Shown here: piece by piece, positions 12,101 through 34,048 of the stretch
Position numbering within the stretch: position 1 is the stretch's first letter
Layout of the letters: each line of letters opens with the position of its first letter
DNA from: Lampris incognitus
Taxonomy: Eukaryota; Chordata; Actinopteri; Lampriformes; Lampridae
Reading direction: 5' to 3'
NCBI RefSeq assembly: GCF_029633865.1
Contig: NC_079219.1
Coordinates: 58,414,850-58,478,849 of the forward strand
DNA length: 64,000 nt
Notes under the pieces: generated by a model
Seen by the model: the letters and a program-made list of their open reading frames with translations, nothing else
The model's database searches: none
Told to the model about the DNA's origin: nothing
Made by a program: the position numbers and the translations under genes

Positions 12101-15100
12101 ATTATAACGTATATATTATAGCGTATAGATTATGACTAGTTGATGACATAATTGTGACTAATGACTATTGCAAACTGTTCTCTTCTCTCACATCTTTTCT
12201 CTCTCTCTGAATGATGTCTGCTCCCGTCTCTTTTCTGGGTGTGAATGATGTCATGCGAGTCTCTCCCTTGTGTGCACGTGCAGTCGGTCCTCCTCCCAGG
12301 TCTCCGTGGTAACGGTGGTCGCCACCTAGACGCTGCTTGGCATACCCCTCATCACAGCTTCTTCTTATATATCTTATAAATCCATATAGTTTTGTTATCC
12401 TGTTTCAATGTTATATCCTTCTCTTACTAAGATGTGTGATGATTTTTTTTTTTTTTTTGCGTGGTGATGCTGGTCACGTGGCTCGGGTCCTGGGCTGTTC
12501 CAGTGGCGTCTGGACACTGCTTGGCATCCTGCGCATCATATTCTTCATGCATTTTATAATTCTGTTATCCTCTTCCGGTGTTGTATTGTGTAAATTGTGT
12601 AAACTCAACATCATTGCGTGTTGTCTGTCTTGGGAGAGAGATCCTCCTCCTCCTCTGTTGCTCTCCCTGAGCTTTCTTCCTGTTTACCCCCTGTTAAAGG
12701 GGTTTTAGGGAGTTGTTCCTTATCCGATGCGAGGGTCTAAGGACAGGATGTTGTGTTGCTATAAAGCCCCCTGAGGCACATTTGTAATTTGTGATATTGG
12801 GCTACACAAATAAGATTGACTTGACTTACTACTGTTATTATTATTATTATTATTATTATGCCTTTTATTAAAATGGAAGAGGCCCCGGTGACTTGATGTG
12901 TGAAGGGAGTCTCACTGTCCTACACATTGAAAACCCCTACATGAGACCAAGACGAGGGTTAAGTTGGGCTGAGACTGGGGTTAAGGGTGAAGGTTAGGGC
13001 CAGGGTTAAGGTGGGAGTTAAGGTTAAAAACGACAAGGTCGGAAATGTTCAAGTTGGCGTCATCCGGGTGAAATGGCGTACAAATTGAGAGTCTCTTTCT
13101 CGTTCACAGGTGGTCACTTTTCGGCAGCGTTTTGGAAACACAAAGGAGACTGCTCAGTATCATGGCTGCTGGTGCAGCGTTATCCCTGCAGCATGTACGA
13201 TGCTGAAACTCCTGGCTGTTTTCCTTTAATGTCTGACATTATGTGCAATGAAAAATGCTTCTTGTGTAAACGAGTAAAAGCGACGCAAGCCCAAAAAAAG
13301 GTGTTGGAATGGATGTGTCACAGCACTGCCTTCTTACCTCTCTCCGCCGCTCCTCTTCTCCGTTTTCTCTCGCTTATCCCTTTTCTTGCTCTTGTGGTTT
13401 TTTCGGTCCTTTATGGTGAGTGCTTTCCTAATGTCTTTCAAGGGGTCCAAGCTGTCCTTCAGTCTGCAGTCTCGCTTCTCTTTCTCCTCCTCGCTTAACC
13501 CTTTTCTCATTCCTTTGTCTCGCTCTTTCTCTGTCTTCTTGTCTTTTTCGCCACCAGTTTTCAGGTACCACGGCGTGGCCTCCGTCCCTGGCTGAGGACC
13601 CAGGGACACCAGTAAGCCAATGGCACGCTCCTGCTTCTCCTGGAAAATCAGCAAACACAAGCAAAGTTAAACGATCAGGTCCGTGGTGGACCAAGCCGTC
13701 CTCACACTGGGTACTACACAAACACTGAGTACAGGGGACACACAAAGGCGGCCCAAAATCCTCTTACTGTTACTGAGCACCAGCAATCATGTTTCACAGA
13801 CCCCTCATTAATTAACTAAGACTGAAAATGAAGGCCCTGGTTACACTTGTTATTCTGATGCAATTTTCCAGTTGTGATTATCAACAGTGCGTTCGAGGAG
13901 AACGTATTACTGTCTGTCCAAACATCGGCTGAAAAACTGCTTCCGCTGCGAATCCGCTGTGGATGAGTAAATCTGTGACAGCGTTAATTCCCCCCCTCTC
14001 CCCCTTTCATCGCTTTATATTGATCGTAAAGGCATTTTGTCTGGATTGTGTCCAAAACTATCTAGAACACAATGCAAGCCTCATTCATTCTATTTTTGGT
14101 TTGGAAGGTCCAATAACAATGTGAGTAAAGCATCCAGACCTCTCACGTCATGTACACTGACATGATGAGAGGACACATACTGAAAAGACACGTCTCGGTA
14201 AAGCTCGAGACTCCGGGGGGATAAGGGCATAGGCCTCATACCATGCACTAGCAACTTAATGGGTCTGGATCGGGATCCAAGCAGTGACCCTCATTAATAA
14301 CTGAACTGTGCACCTCCTTTAACCCTCCCCTTCTCTGTCATAGCCGTTCTGCAGTACCACTGGAAATATCTCAATCATCTACTGCTGGCATACTGCAGCG
14401 ACCTCCACCTCTAGTTTGTCAACTATTTTATAACCAACATGCACCGGTGATAGGCTTTACTTAGTAATACTATTGGGTATGTAGTTAGCATCCATCCATC
14501 CATCCATCCATCCATCCATCCATTACCCGAACCGCTCTCAGGGTCACAGGGATGCTGGAGTCTATCCCAGTAGTCATTGGCTGGCAGGCGGGGAGACACT
14601 CCGGACAGGCCGCCAGGCCATTACACAGGCCCCCCCCACACACACACACACACACACGTTCATACGTAGGGAAAATTTAGTATGGCTGATTCATCTGACC
14701 TACACGTCTTTGGACTGTGGGAGGAAACCGGAGCACCTGGAGCAAACACATGCAGACACGGGGACAACATGCAAACTCCACACAGAGGACGGCCTGGGAC
14801 GACCCCCAAGGTTGGACTACCCCGGGGCTCGAACCCAGGACCTTCTTGCTGTGAGGTGACCGTGCTAACCACGGCGCCACCGTGCCGCCTTGTAGTTAGT
14901 ATTTTCTTGTCAAATTCAAACTGCATTTACAGTGACTGTAGAGACCCACTACTGGCTTCACGGTTACGTGAAACCACGTAAGCCTTTCTTTCTGCAATCT
15001 TAAAATAATCAGGCTATCCCATTTATTTCTTTACTTTCCTTGCCCACCCACCCTCATCTATTCTACTTTGAACGTCAGGGAAACTCACGTGTTTCACTTT

Positions 15101-16691
15101 TCATTACAGAAACTCGCCAAGTCAACGTCTTTGTGCAAACACACAAGGCTTGTAAAATCAGTGTATCGATTCTGTTTTTAGCTGACAAAGCAGAAACACC
15201 ATTACCATGTTTTTGCAACTTGTTGTGGTTTATCTCTGTATTTATTAAAGCTGTGCTTAAACAGGAGAAGTCCTGAAGTGCACCGTTTTCAGTAACAAAT
15301 CGAGTTTGTATTTTAATATATCATTTACTATACTACGTATAGCTTGCATCGTAGTTGTGCAACTGTGATGCGTCTTGTTTCCTGCGCTGTTGCTGCTCTG
15401 TTTTGAGTTTGCTTACTGCTAGTGAATAATTGGGTTTATTTGTCCCTGGCGAGTTACTGACCAGCTACAGACGGCTGAGAGTACGAGCTCTTCGGTGTCA
15501 ACACAAAGGTGGGTGAGGGTAACAGGAAAGGTAGCATCATCACCTTTTCTTCTTTCTTTTCTCGGAGATACTCCTCATTCCCTGTCTTCTCAGAAGCCTC
15601 CTCCAGAGGGAAAAGATTGAGATGCTCCAGCACGCCGCTCCTTTCATCCTCGTCCTCCTCCTTCGGCCTTCCTCCTGTCTGTTGGAGAGCGACTCGGGCC
15701 CGCTTTCTCAGAAACTCTGTGCGTGCCTGCAATGCAGCATAACGTTTAATTTCATGCCAAGAAATTTCATCAGGCCAAGTTAATTCATACCTGGATCGAG
15801 CCCTGGAACAAATCTTTAGGTGTTACAAATGACACACACACACACACACACCGTCTATACCGTCAATCACCTGACAGTGATAGTAGACGTGTCATAAGGT
15901 CACTACCAACAACGCTATTCATCCATCCATCCATTATCCAAGCCACTCATCCATCCAGCCAGCCATCCATCCATTATCCAAGCCACTCATCCATCCATCC
16001 ATTATCCAAGCCACTCATACATCCATTATCCAAGCCACTCATCCATCCAGCCAGCCATCCATCCATTATCCAAGCCACTCATCCATTATCCAAGCCACTC
16101 ATCCATCCATTATCCAAGCCACTCATCCATCCATCCATCCATCCATTATCAAAGCCACTCATCCATCCATCCATCCATTATCCAAGCCACTCATCCATCC
16201 ATCCATCCATTATCCAAGCCACTCATCCAACCATCCAGCCATCCATTATCCAAGCCACTCATCCATCTATCCATCCATTATCCAACCCACTCATCCAACC
16301 ATCCAGCCATCCATTATCCAAGCCACTCATCCCAACGGGGGTCACGGGATGCTGGAGCCTATCCCAGCAGTCGCCGGGCGGCCGGCGGGGAGACACCCCG
16401 GACAGGCCGCCAGACCACCACAGGGTCTCCAGTCAGGATCCTGCTCGACAGTATTTAACCACAGCACAAAGGCGTTACGCTTGAACCCCATGCGAGCGTT
16501 AACGAACGGCAGCGAGGCGAAACGTCTAGCCAGGTGACTGGACGTGACGTCACGGTCACCTCTTGCTCCGCGCGTTCCACGCGCCGCGCGGCCGCGCGCT
16601 CCTCCTCCGCCGCCGCGGCCTCGTCCCTGCGCACGCGCTCTACGTTGTCCTTGTTGCGCACGTGCCAGCTCTTCTTGGGGAGGATGTTCAT
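9200..16691 (-). CDS. leng1: Leukocyte receptor cluster member 1 homologue (LENG1)
   Basis: Four coding exons on the minus strand: 16691-16560, 15726-15544, 13639-13338 and 9425-9200. They sum to 843 nt, giving 280 aa (human is about 264). All have GT-AG borders and compatible phases (0, 0, 2). The start at 16691 gives [17 protein letters not shown], the near-invariant LENG1 beginning. An upstream in-frame TTG is not needed. The N terminus matches a Cir_N-type domain. The rest is charged and coiled-coil-prone ([21 protein letters not shown], matching human LDPLREMQKHL). The C terminus has [13 protein letters not shown], the counterpart of human RYNSQFNPQLARR. The molecular role is poorly defined; a link to RNA processing is only suggested by the family. 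The last intron (9426-13337) holds a Tc1-type transposon and other repeats. Confidence 0.95.
9582..11151 (+). mobile_element. Tc1/mariner transposon, 1570 bp
   Basis: It is flanked by TA dinucleotides (9580-9581 and 11152-11153). Terminal inverted repeats of about 210 bp begin cagtgcatccggaaagtatt at both ends, and tattcacaccc recurs at the inner border of each arm. This long-arm layout is typical of fish Tc1 elements of the IR/DR type. The arms differ at several scattered sites, so it is not a very recent copy. It sits in the last leng1 intron. Confidence 0.97.
9983..10940 (+). pseudogene. Broken Tc1-type transposase gene
   Basis: The N-terminal part (9983 to about 10400) is open and starts [15 protein letters not shown], a paired-like helix-turn-helix, followed by a second DNA-binding segment with the GRPAKLS hinge. 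The catalytic part is recognisable in other frames: [12 protein letters not shown] (first Asp), [10 protein letters not shown] (second Asp) and [15 protein letters not shown] (third acidic residue, Glu). At least two frameshifts (near 10410 and 10735) and a missing stretch after about 10850 separate the pieces, so no active enzyme is made. Confidence 0.93.
11262..11369. repeat. ~24-bp tandem repeat, four copies
   Basis: Units of the form gaactgccgtcttcatatga plus ggt are repeated at about 11284, 11308, 11332 and 11356, the first and last partial. They lie in the last leng1 intron. Confidence 0.85.
11478..11640 (+). mobile_element. hAT-type 5' end fragment
   Basis: It begins ccagtggttttcaaagtgtg, a hAT (Charlie-like) terminal motif, then gcctcccctgggaggcg. 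From 11573 an open frame starts [15 protein letters not shown], as in ZBED-type hAT transposases, and stops soon after. The other end of the element is not visible. Confidence 0.6.
12280..12832 (+). mobile_element. Dispersed retroelement 3' end, satellite progenitor type
   Basis: The segment ctgttgctctccctgag ... ccttatccgatgcgagggtc ... tttgtgatattgggctac ends in attgacttgact and resembles a common fish retroposon tail. The part at about 12680-12830 shares the 18-bp core and its order of motifs with the satellite at 1-1535. A partial second copy of its upstream half (cgtggt..gctgcttggcat) lies at about 12300-12440, so the element is partly duplicated. Confidence 0.7.
12835..13070. repeat. 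TTA repeat and degenerate GGTTAAGG block
   Basis: A (TTA)n run at about 12834-12859 is followed, around 12950-13030, by irregular agggttaag/gggttaagg copies within the leng1 intron. The second block looks like slipped simple sequence. The copies are too irregular to call telomeric. Confidence 0.55.
14489..14890 (-). mobile_element. tRNA-derived SINE-B with TSD
   Basis: Full structure in reverse: a CCAT tail at the left, the SINE-B body, and a tRNA-like head ending ggcggcacggtggcgcc in minus sense at the right. The 9-bp flank tgtagttag is at 14480-14488 and 14891-14899. It lies in the leng1 intron between exons 2 and 3. Confidence 0.92.
15918..16336. repeat. Minisatellite grown from a SINE-B tail
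   Basis: More than ten irregular copies of ccatccattatccaagccac followed by tcat. The theme equals the 3' end of SINE-B in reverse (attatccaaaccgcttatcc), and a SINE-B body fragment follows directly. Confidence 0.9.
16337..16420 (-). mobile_element. SINE-B body fragment
   Basis: It carries gggatgctggagcctatccc and ggacaggccgcca, joined to the expanded tail at 15918-16336. It lies in leng1 intron 1, close to exon 1. Confidence 0.85.
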
Positions 16692-17250
16692 CTTCGCCAA
16701 TTAACGGGGCCGTCGGTGGCGATCAGCTAAGATAGACGTGACCGCGGTCCCACACGTGTCGAAGCGGTGTTAAGAAGAGAACCGAAGTCTGTTTCCGTTA
16801 GCTGCTGATTTAGCCGGCTAAGCCCTTAGCCGCTTCACAGTCCGGTGTGAGCTATGCTTGACGGCAGTGCCGCGACCCCGCGTCAAGCTTTTACGCCTGC
16901 CGTAAAGCGACTGAGTCGACGGAGTCTCTCAAATAAACCAACAGATACTTCACGTTGCGCTGGTTCGAGGCGTTCTGGCTCGTAGACTGGACCCCGGGGC
17001 CGATCCGCCGTTCGCAGGAAGACGCGAACCGGATGTAAACATTTGACATCGCGGCAATAACGCCGTTTCACCGGAAGAGGGTGCAACGACGCCTTTCGAG
17101 CTATCGTAGCCTCCGCCAGCGTGTGGATGGTGAAAATGTGGTTTCTTCTTCTTCTGCGGCTTCGCGGCTTCTTTTTCTCTCGGTTTACTGGCGGATCGCA
17201 AACGACTTTAAGACGCACACCGCCGCCTAACGTGCAACAGTGTGTTGCAG
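16692..17250 (-). promoter_or_regulatory. leng1: leng1 promoter, CpG-rich
   Basis: CpG-dense sequence directly upstream of the leng1 start. An ETS-type caccggaaga lies near 17079 and a GC-rich core without a clear TATA box surrounds it. The transcription start is not resolved. No divergent gene is recognised on the plus strand, although short frames exist. Confidence 0.55.
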
Positions 17251-17882
17251 CATGTCGTTTTACCCCGTCAAAATTCTACCCATCAACTTGTGTCACTCAG
17301 GAAAGTAAAGAGCGCCCTCCTGGTGATCTAATCCCCTCTCCCTCTCCTGCTCTTCCCGGTATTCCCATCAGATCCCACTCCCGTCCCGCCTCCCGGACTT
17401 TATCCTGTGACCCCCCCCCATTATAAACAAGGTGCCATTTAATCCTGTGTGAGCCAGTCTTAGTCTTGTTACTATGACCTCCTCCCTTCTGCTCCTTCCT
17501 CTATAGCTCTTTGTTACGCCAGATGTTTACAGTATGTTGTAAGACCCTCTTCCTCTCTGGTCTTGGGTGAATGTGAGGCCTCCATAAAGCAATCGAGTGG
17601 TCGGTAGACTAGAAAAGCGCTTTGTAAATACAGCCCTTTTTTGTTTCCATTTACCATGTATTTTTTTGTCGAGAGAATGAATAGCACGCATGGTCACAAC
17701 ATTTAAAAATAAAAAACGGAAAAGAAAATGAAAGGAGAGATGTGAGGCTTACCTTTTGGTAAGCTTTTATTTTGTTTTTGTTTTTTTTATTTCCGGCAAC
17801 ACTTCATTGGTTAAGTATTAGTAACTGAATTCATCATCTGTAAAGCGAGACATCACCAGTGGTTGGTGTGTTAATAGATGTT

Positions 17883-18352
17883 GGTAACACTTTAGTATGG
17901 GGAACATATTCTAAGTAAAAAAACTTAATTACTGGTGAATTAGTAATGATCAAGATGTCACTTTAGTATGGGGAACATATTCTAAGTAACAAAAACTTAA
18001 TTAACAGTAATGTAACACTATGAACACTTGTAGTTTTGTGTGTTGTTATGTAAGAACAGACCATATTCATTAAGTGTTAGTAAGGGAGAATAACTCTTCT
18101 TGTGGTACTACCACCTTATAAAGGCCATACTAAGCAAAGCATATTGAGATGGTACTACTAATAAGCAATACTTCTGAGGTTATAGAGGGAAAACTCATAG
18201 TTAATGGCTTACTGGTTGTATAATAAGGCCATGCAGAATAAGGCATTAATGAGTACGTAATAATGACCAATTAAGAGCCAATATGTTGCTAATTTGCATG
18301 CTAATAAGCACCTAATTAATGGTGACTATGTTCCCCATACTAAAGTGTTACC
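17883..18352 (+). mobile_element. hAT MITE, 470 bp, copy 1
   Basis: Terminal inverted repeats start ggtaacactttagtatgggg. The flanking octamer tagatgtt is identical on both sides (17875-17882 and 18353-18360), the 8-bp duplication expected of hAT insertion. The end motif is repeated internally near 17959. No coding capacity. Confidence 0.95.
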
Positions 18353-18360
18353 TAGATGTT

Positions 18361-19377
18361 TATAAATACTTATTAATACTGCAATTCATGACTAATTCAG
18401 GTAGTTCCTAGTTGTTAGTTGTTAGGTCAGTATTGTGTATGAGCTCATCTAAAGTCAGGACTATCTGTGTCTTACAAAACATTTACACATGAGACTGAAA
18501 GGCCAGCAGCACCTTGAGACTCACAACAGGCTAAAGGATCATAAGAGCCTTTAGAAAGTGTAAGTACATGATTAACACACTATTTACATGTACATGTGTG
18601 CATGAATTAATCACGACTTGCAGTATTAATAAGTAATTTATAAAACGTCTATTAACACACAAACCATTGGTGCATGTCTAGTTTTGCAAATTCTTTACAA
18701 ATACTTTACAAATGATGAATTCAGTAGTTATTAATACTTGTGTAGTTATTATAGTGTTACTGGACTTCCTTACCACTCATCAAGACATTGGTATTTAAGC
18801 ATTTAGAGACAGTGTAATTACTTATTTCACATGGTTTCATAGATATGACGTTATTTAAAGTTGTGCAAGACGTAACCATGGCAGGGTATGTGATACAAAC
18901 ACATCACAGATTATTGAACATTTTAATTTCTCAGCTATAACATAAATTTCTGGTAAAAAACAAATATAATAAACTAAAATGCAAATAGTGCGCAAATACA
19001 CAAGTATGCAGTGGAAGATGAACTCCCTTTAATTCACTTTATCGGCCTATTCATAGATTGACATACACCTTTATTCAGTAAATCCTTAAAACACATCCTA
19101 GGGGGCAGCATCACATAGACAGGAGTTATATTTAAAAAACAAAAAACAAAACATACATTAGTTTTTCTAAAAGTAAAGTGGATTTTTGTTCATAGTGGTC
19201 TCCAGCGGCGGCTGGTCAGAGCAGACATGTGTGATGGCAATAAAACACCATTTACTTTGAGATTCTCTTTGTGTTTATTCAATAAAAAATTTGCAATTTC
19301 ATTCCGGTTACCACCGGGTGTCATCGTGTGGCTGACTGACTGTGCGAGATCTAACCAGCAATCAAGGGAAGCGAAAA
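18361..19377. other. Intergenic, AT-rich, no feature seen
   Basis: The stretch continues the AT-rich style of the neighbouring MITE (repeated ttaataagtaattta, gtgttaata-like words) but shows no gene, clear repeat border or RNA. Confidence 0.5.
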
Positions 19378-19393
19378 CTGCTTCGCCTCCCTT

Positions 19394-19777
19394 ATTTATT
19401 CATTTATTTATTTCTGATTTCTCCCAATTTAGTGGCCAATCGCTCCCTATTCTAGTTCAAACACCCACCCTCGTACTGCATGCGTTCGCCAACTGCATCT
19501 CTCCGGCCGGCAGTCTCGAAGGAGACGCCTCGCCACTTCTGGAACCACTGCTCCCCCCCACACACACACACTCACACACACACACACACACACAGATGCA
19601 TTCGTGTGATGAACACAAGCCGACTGCGCCCCCCTCCCGAAGACAGCGTTGCCAATTATTGCTGCTTCATCGAGTCCGGCCATATTCGGATCTAACGAGT
19701 CCGGGGCACGAACCCCGGTCCCCAGTGGGCAAATCGACACAAAGCCGATGCTTAGACCGCTACACCACCGCGGACCC
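19394..19777 (-). mobile_element. tRNA-derived SINE-E with 16-bp TSD
   Basis: On the minus strand a tRNA-like head has A box tggtgtagcggtctaagc and B box ggggttcgtgccccgg, then a body with a CA/TG run and the 3' part ttgggagaaatcag. The flank ctgcttcgcctccctt is repeated exactly at 19378-19393 and 19778-19793. It is a third SINE family, unlike A and B. Confidence 0.92.
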
Positions 19778-19959
19778 CTGCTTCGCCTCCCTTGATAAAA
19801 AAAAAAAAACAATCAGAATTGAGCTCATTTCGTGTTGTCAAGGGAAATTCTGAAACTCCAACATCACGAGAAAAAGCTCAACGGAGGCCAGCCTCATCTT
19901 ACTTTTCGACCAATCACAATTAAGCTTTTTTCACATTTCTAAGTAGTGTGGTAAATCGA

Positions 19960-20250
19960 CTGTGTGCATAACTGTAGTCCACTGATTTGCAGTTTGTACT
20001 GAAGCAGTCATACCAGTTTCCTGTTTGTTGGCGTGTGCTATTGACGATGGCATATTTTTCGTGATGCCTGCAAGATTTACCATGGATAAATGTCAACCAC
20101 ATGCACACAACTGTCGACATTTATCCATGGTAACTCTTGCAGGCATCGCGAAAAATATGCCATCGTCAATAGCACACGCCTACAAACAGGAAACGGGTAT
20201 GACCGCTGCAGTAGAACCCGGAAGTCATTGGACTAGTTATGCACTGTGTA
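19960..20250. mobile_element. Palindromic element D, copy 1
   Basis: The left arm (from about 19965, cataactgtagtccactg) pairs with the right arm (to about 20247) around a short centre near 20100. Shared words include ctattgacgatggcatattt and ccatggataaatgtc. A related copy lies at 62028-62343. No coding capacity. Confidence 0.85.
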
Positions 20251-20614
20251 GCCAGCTAAAGCTAGCTCAAAGGCATGCCTAGCAATGGAGTGGGATATAC
20301 TGCAATACCTATTTGCCAATAAATCTTGGAGATTAAAATTTGAACACCAGCTACAAATAAAAAATAACGGAAGACCAACTCCTAAACTGAATATAATCCA
20401 GAAGACTGCAGGTGCAGGATCACCTGATAGTACTTAGAATGGCTGGCAGGCTCGGGAGCACTGGGAAAACGGTTTGGTTGGCCATGCACATGTTGTTTGA
20501 CGAAGCAGACTCATCCTCGAGTAATAATCCTTGGATTTCAAACGGATTTGAAGACATGACGAATATGTCAAGAGCACAACACACGTGGGCAAGAAAGACT
20601 GACAAACCTTGCGA

Positions 20615-20666
<52 letters not shown>
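20615..20666. repeat. (TG)n microsatellite
   Basis: About 25 TG units just downstream of the tmc4 3' end. Confidence 0.95.
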
Positions 20667-20833
20667 CTCCTCAGTGAAATCATCCACCAGCCGCTACTCT
20701 GTCTCACGGTGATCAAGAACTGGAGGTCGCAGCAGACATGTAACACTTGCTGATATAGAGGAAGTTAAATAAAGGAGTTGGGGGAGAAATCCAACATGGT
20801 GTTGCATTTCAATGTTTTAGTTCATCCCCCAGA

Positions 20834-32392
<11,559 letters not shown>

Positions 32393-32635
32393 TTCTGCAA
32401 TGTAAAAAGGACCCGACCAGTCTTACGGGACTGTGCTTGGTAACATCCAACACATCGGCACCGCCAAAGCCAGACCAAACATGACGGCTTCTAGTAAGGA
32501 AACGATGCAAACCAGGAATCTCTCCCTCTCTCCCTCCCTATGGACTTTGCACCCAGTATAAATGACCACACAGGTACTTCCTTGTACACTTAACCCATTA
32601 GTAACAAGGTGGTTACCATCAACATATGACTCAAT

Positions 32636-32880
32636 TCTTTTTTATCTTCTTTTTTTGGGGGGAGGGGGTTTCTCTGTTTTTCTCCCCAATTGCACTTGGC
32701 AGATTACCCCACTCTGAGCCGTCCCAGTCGCTGCTCCATCCCCTCTGCTGATCCGGGGAGGGGAGGGCTGCAGACTACCACGCCTCCTCCCATACATGTG
32801 GAGTCGCCAGCCGCTTCTTTTCACCTGACAGTGAGGAGTTTCACCAGGGGGACGTAGCACTTGGGAGGATCACGCTACCC
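32636..32880 (-). mobile_element. SINE-A, 5'-truncated
   Basis: The 3' half of SINE-A in reverse, from a T-rich end to ggaggatcacgct, where it stops at a C-run. Located in the first tmc4 intron. Confidence 0.88.
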
Positions 32881-32964
32881 CCCCCCCCAATCGCGTTTGC
32901 CACGCTCCGCCAGAAGTGAGAGGCGGGAAATAAACTACAATGTATCAGATTCATCGCCAGATTC

Positions 32965-33305
32965 ATTTTCACTGGGAGTGACGAAGGACAGGATTAGGAA
33001 CGAGTATATTAGAGGGACAGCTCAGGTTGGATGGTTTGGAGACAAAGCAACAGAGGCAAAATTGAGATGGTTTGGACATGTGTGGAGGAGAGATGCTGGG
33101 TATACTGGGAGAAGGATGCTGAACATGGAGCTAACTGGGAAGAGGAAGGCCAAAGAGGAGGTTTATGGATGTGGTGAGTGAGGACATGCAGGTGGCTGGT
33201 GTGACAGAGGAAGATGAAGAGGACAGGAAGAGATGGAAACGGATGATCGGCTGTGGCGCCCCCTAACGGGAGCAGCAGAAAGTAGTAGCAGTAGTAGTAG
33301 TAGTA
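32965..33305 (+). mobile_element. LINE 3' fragment, same family as 22.8-24.1 kb
   Basis: On the plus strand SLGVTKDRIRNEYIRGTAQV and LRWFGHVWRRDAGYTGRRML are readable, then gccccctaacgggagcag and a TAG repeat end. The flank ccagattc occurs at 32957-32964 and 33306-33313. It is 5'-truncated and opposite in orientation to the larger copy. Confidence 0.92.
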
Positions 33306-33627
33306 CCAGATTCCTCGCAAGTGCATGGACACTGTATACATTACATAACTTACCATCATCCCTGTTTTCCTCAACACGCACACTCAGTCTGTATAGTTAG
33401 CATTAACAGTTATCTACACAGGTTCAAATAGATAGCTAGCTAGCTACGTAGTGTACCTTAGCGAAATAAAATAAAATCAAGAACCGCGTGACGACGTATA
33501 CGTTACAAATTCACTGTAAACGGCTAGCTAACGTCAGCTAACGTAACATCACATTTGTAACGTTAGCTAAGCTTATCGACAGCTATGCTAACTAGCTAGA
33601 TAATCAACGGTAGCTATGAAAACTCAC

Positions 33628-33790
33628 CCTCCTGACCAAAGGCCTTGTCCTTTTGTCGAAACAACGAAGTTCGTCAGTGTGTTCTGAATTTGCCGCCCTG
33701 TCTCTCGGGAGGTTAGCTAGGCTAGCTAGCGCCATAGCAACGAAGTACGCCCGGCGAGATTTCGCATCTCTTCCGTCCGTGGCTGTACCC
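33628..33790 (-). promoter_or_regulatory. tmc4: tmc4 non-coding first exon and promoter
   Basis: In minus sense, caaggcctttggtcaggagg is followed by a strong donor gtgagt at 33627. It needs the acceptor at 32395 (cattgcag) to join the exon that carries the start codon. The stretch to the right is CpG-rich, as expected for a vertebrate promoter. The start site is not resolved. Confidence 0.55.
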
Positions 33791-34048
33791 CGTCTAGCCA
33801 CAACCGGCGATATCCCCTGCGCGCATCGATGACGCAGACTGACGCAAAATGACGCACGACGCCGCGTTTCTCTGACCAATCGGAGGTCTGCATTGATTTT
33901 TGGTACCCGCTCCTGCCTTTTCGGAACCTCGACAAAGGTGGTACCGAGTGGTAAGTTCCCAAAATGCCGGTACTTTCCAGTAACGGAAAACGAAAAAAGG
34001 GCGAGTCGAGTCGAGTCGAGCCGGTACCATGTAGTGGAAAAGGGGCAT
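33791..34048. mobile_element. Probable MITE end beside the tmc4 promoter
   Basis: In minus sense it opens tgccccttttccactacatg then ggtaccggctcgactcgact, a widespread fish MITE end. GGTACC recurs near 33901 and 33939. The opposite terminus is not clear. The next element abuts it at 34049. Confidence 0.45.

Noticed and set aside
12950-13030. Interstitial telomere repeat
   Set aside because: The gggttaag-like words are irregular and not true TTAGGG units.
16544-16735. Plus-strand proline/arginine-rich frame over leng1 exon 1
   Set aside because: Antisense shadow of a GC-rich exon; no homologue is recognised.
17121-17426. Divergent gene starting at the leng1 promoter
   Set aside because: The frame has no recognisable domain, and its composition is that of a CpG-rich flank followed by simple sequence.
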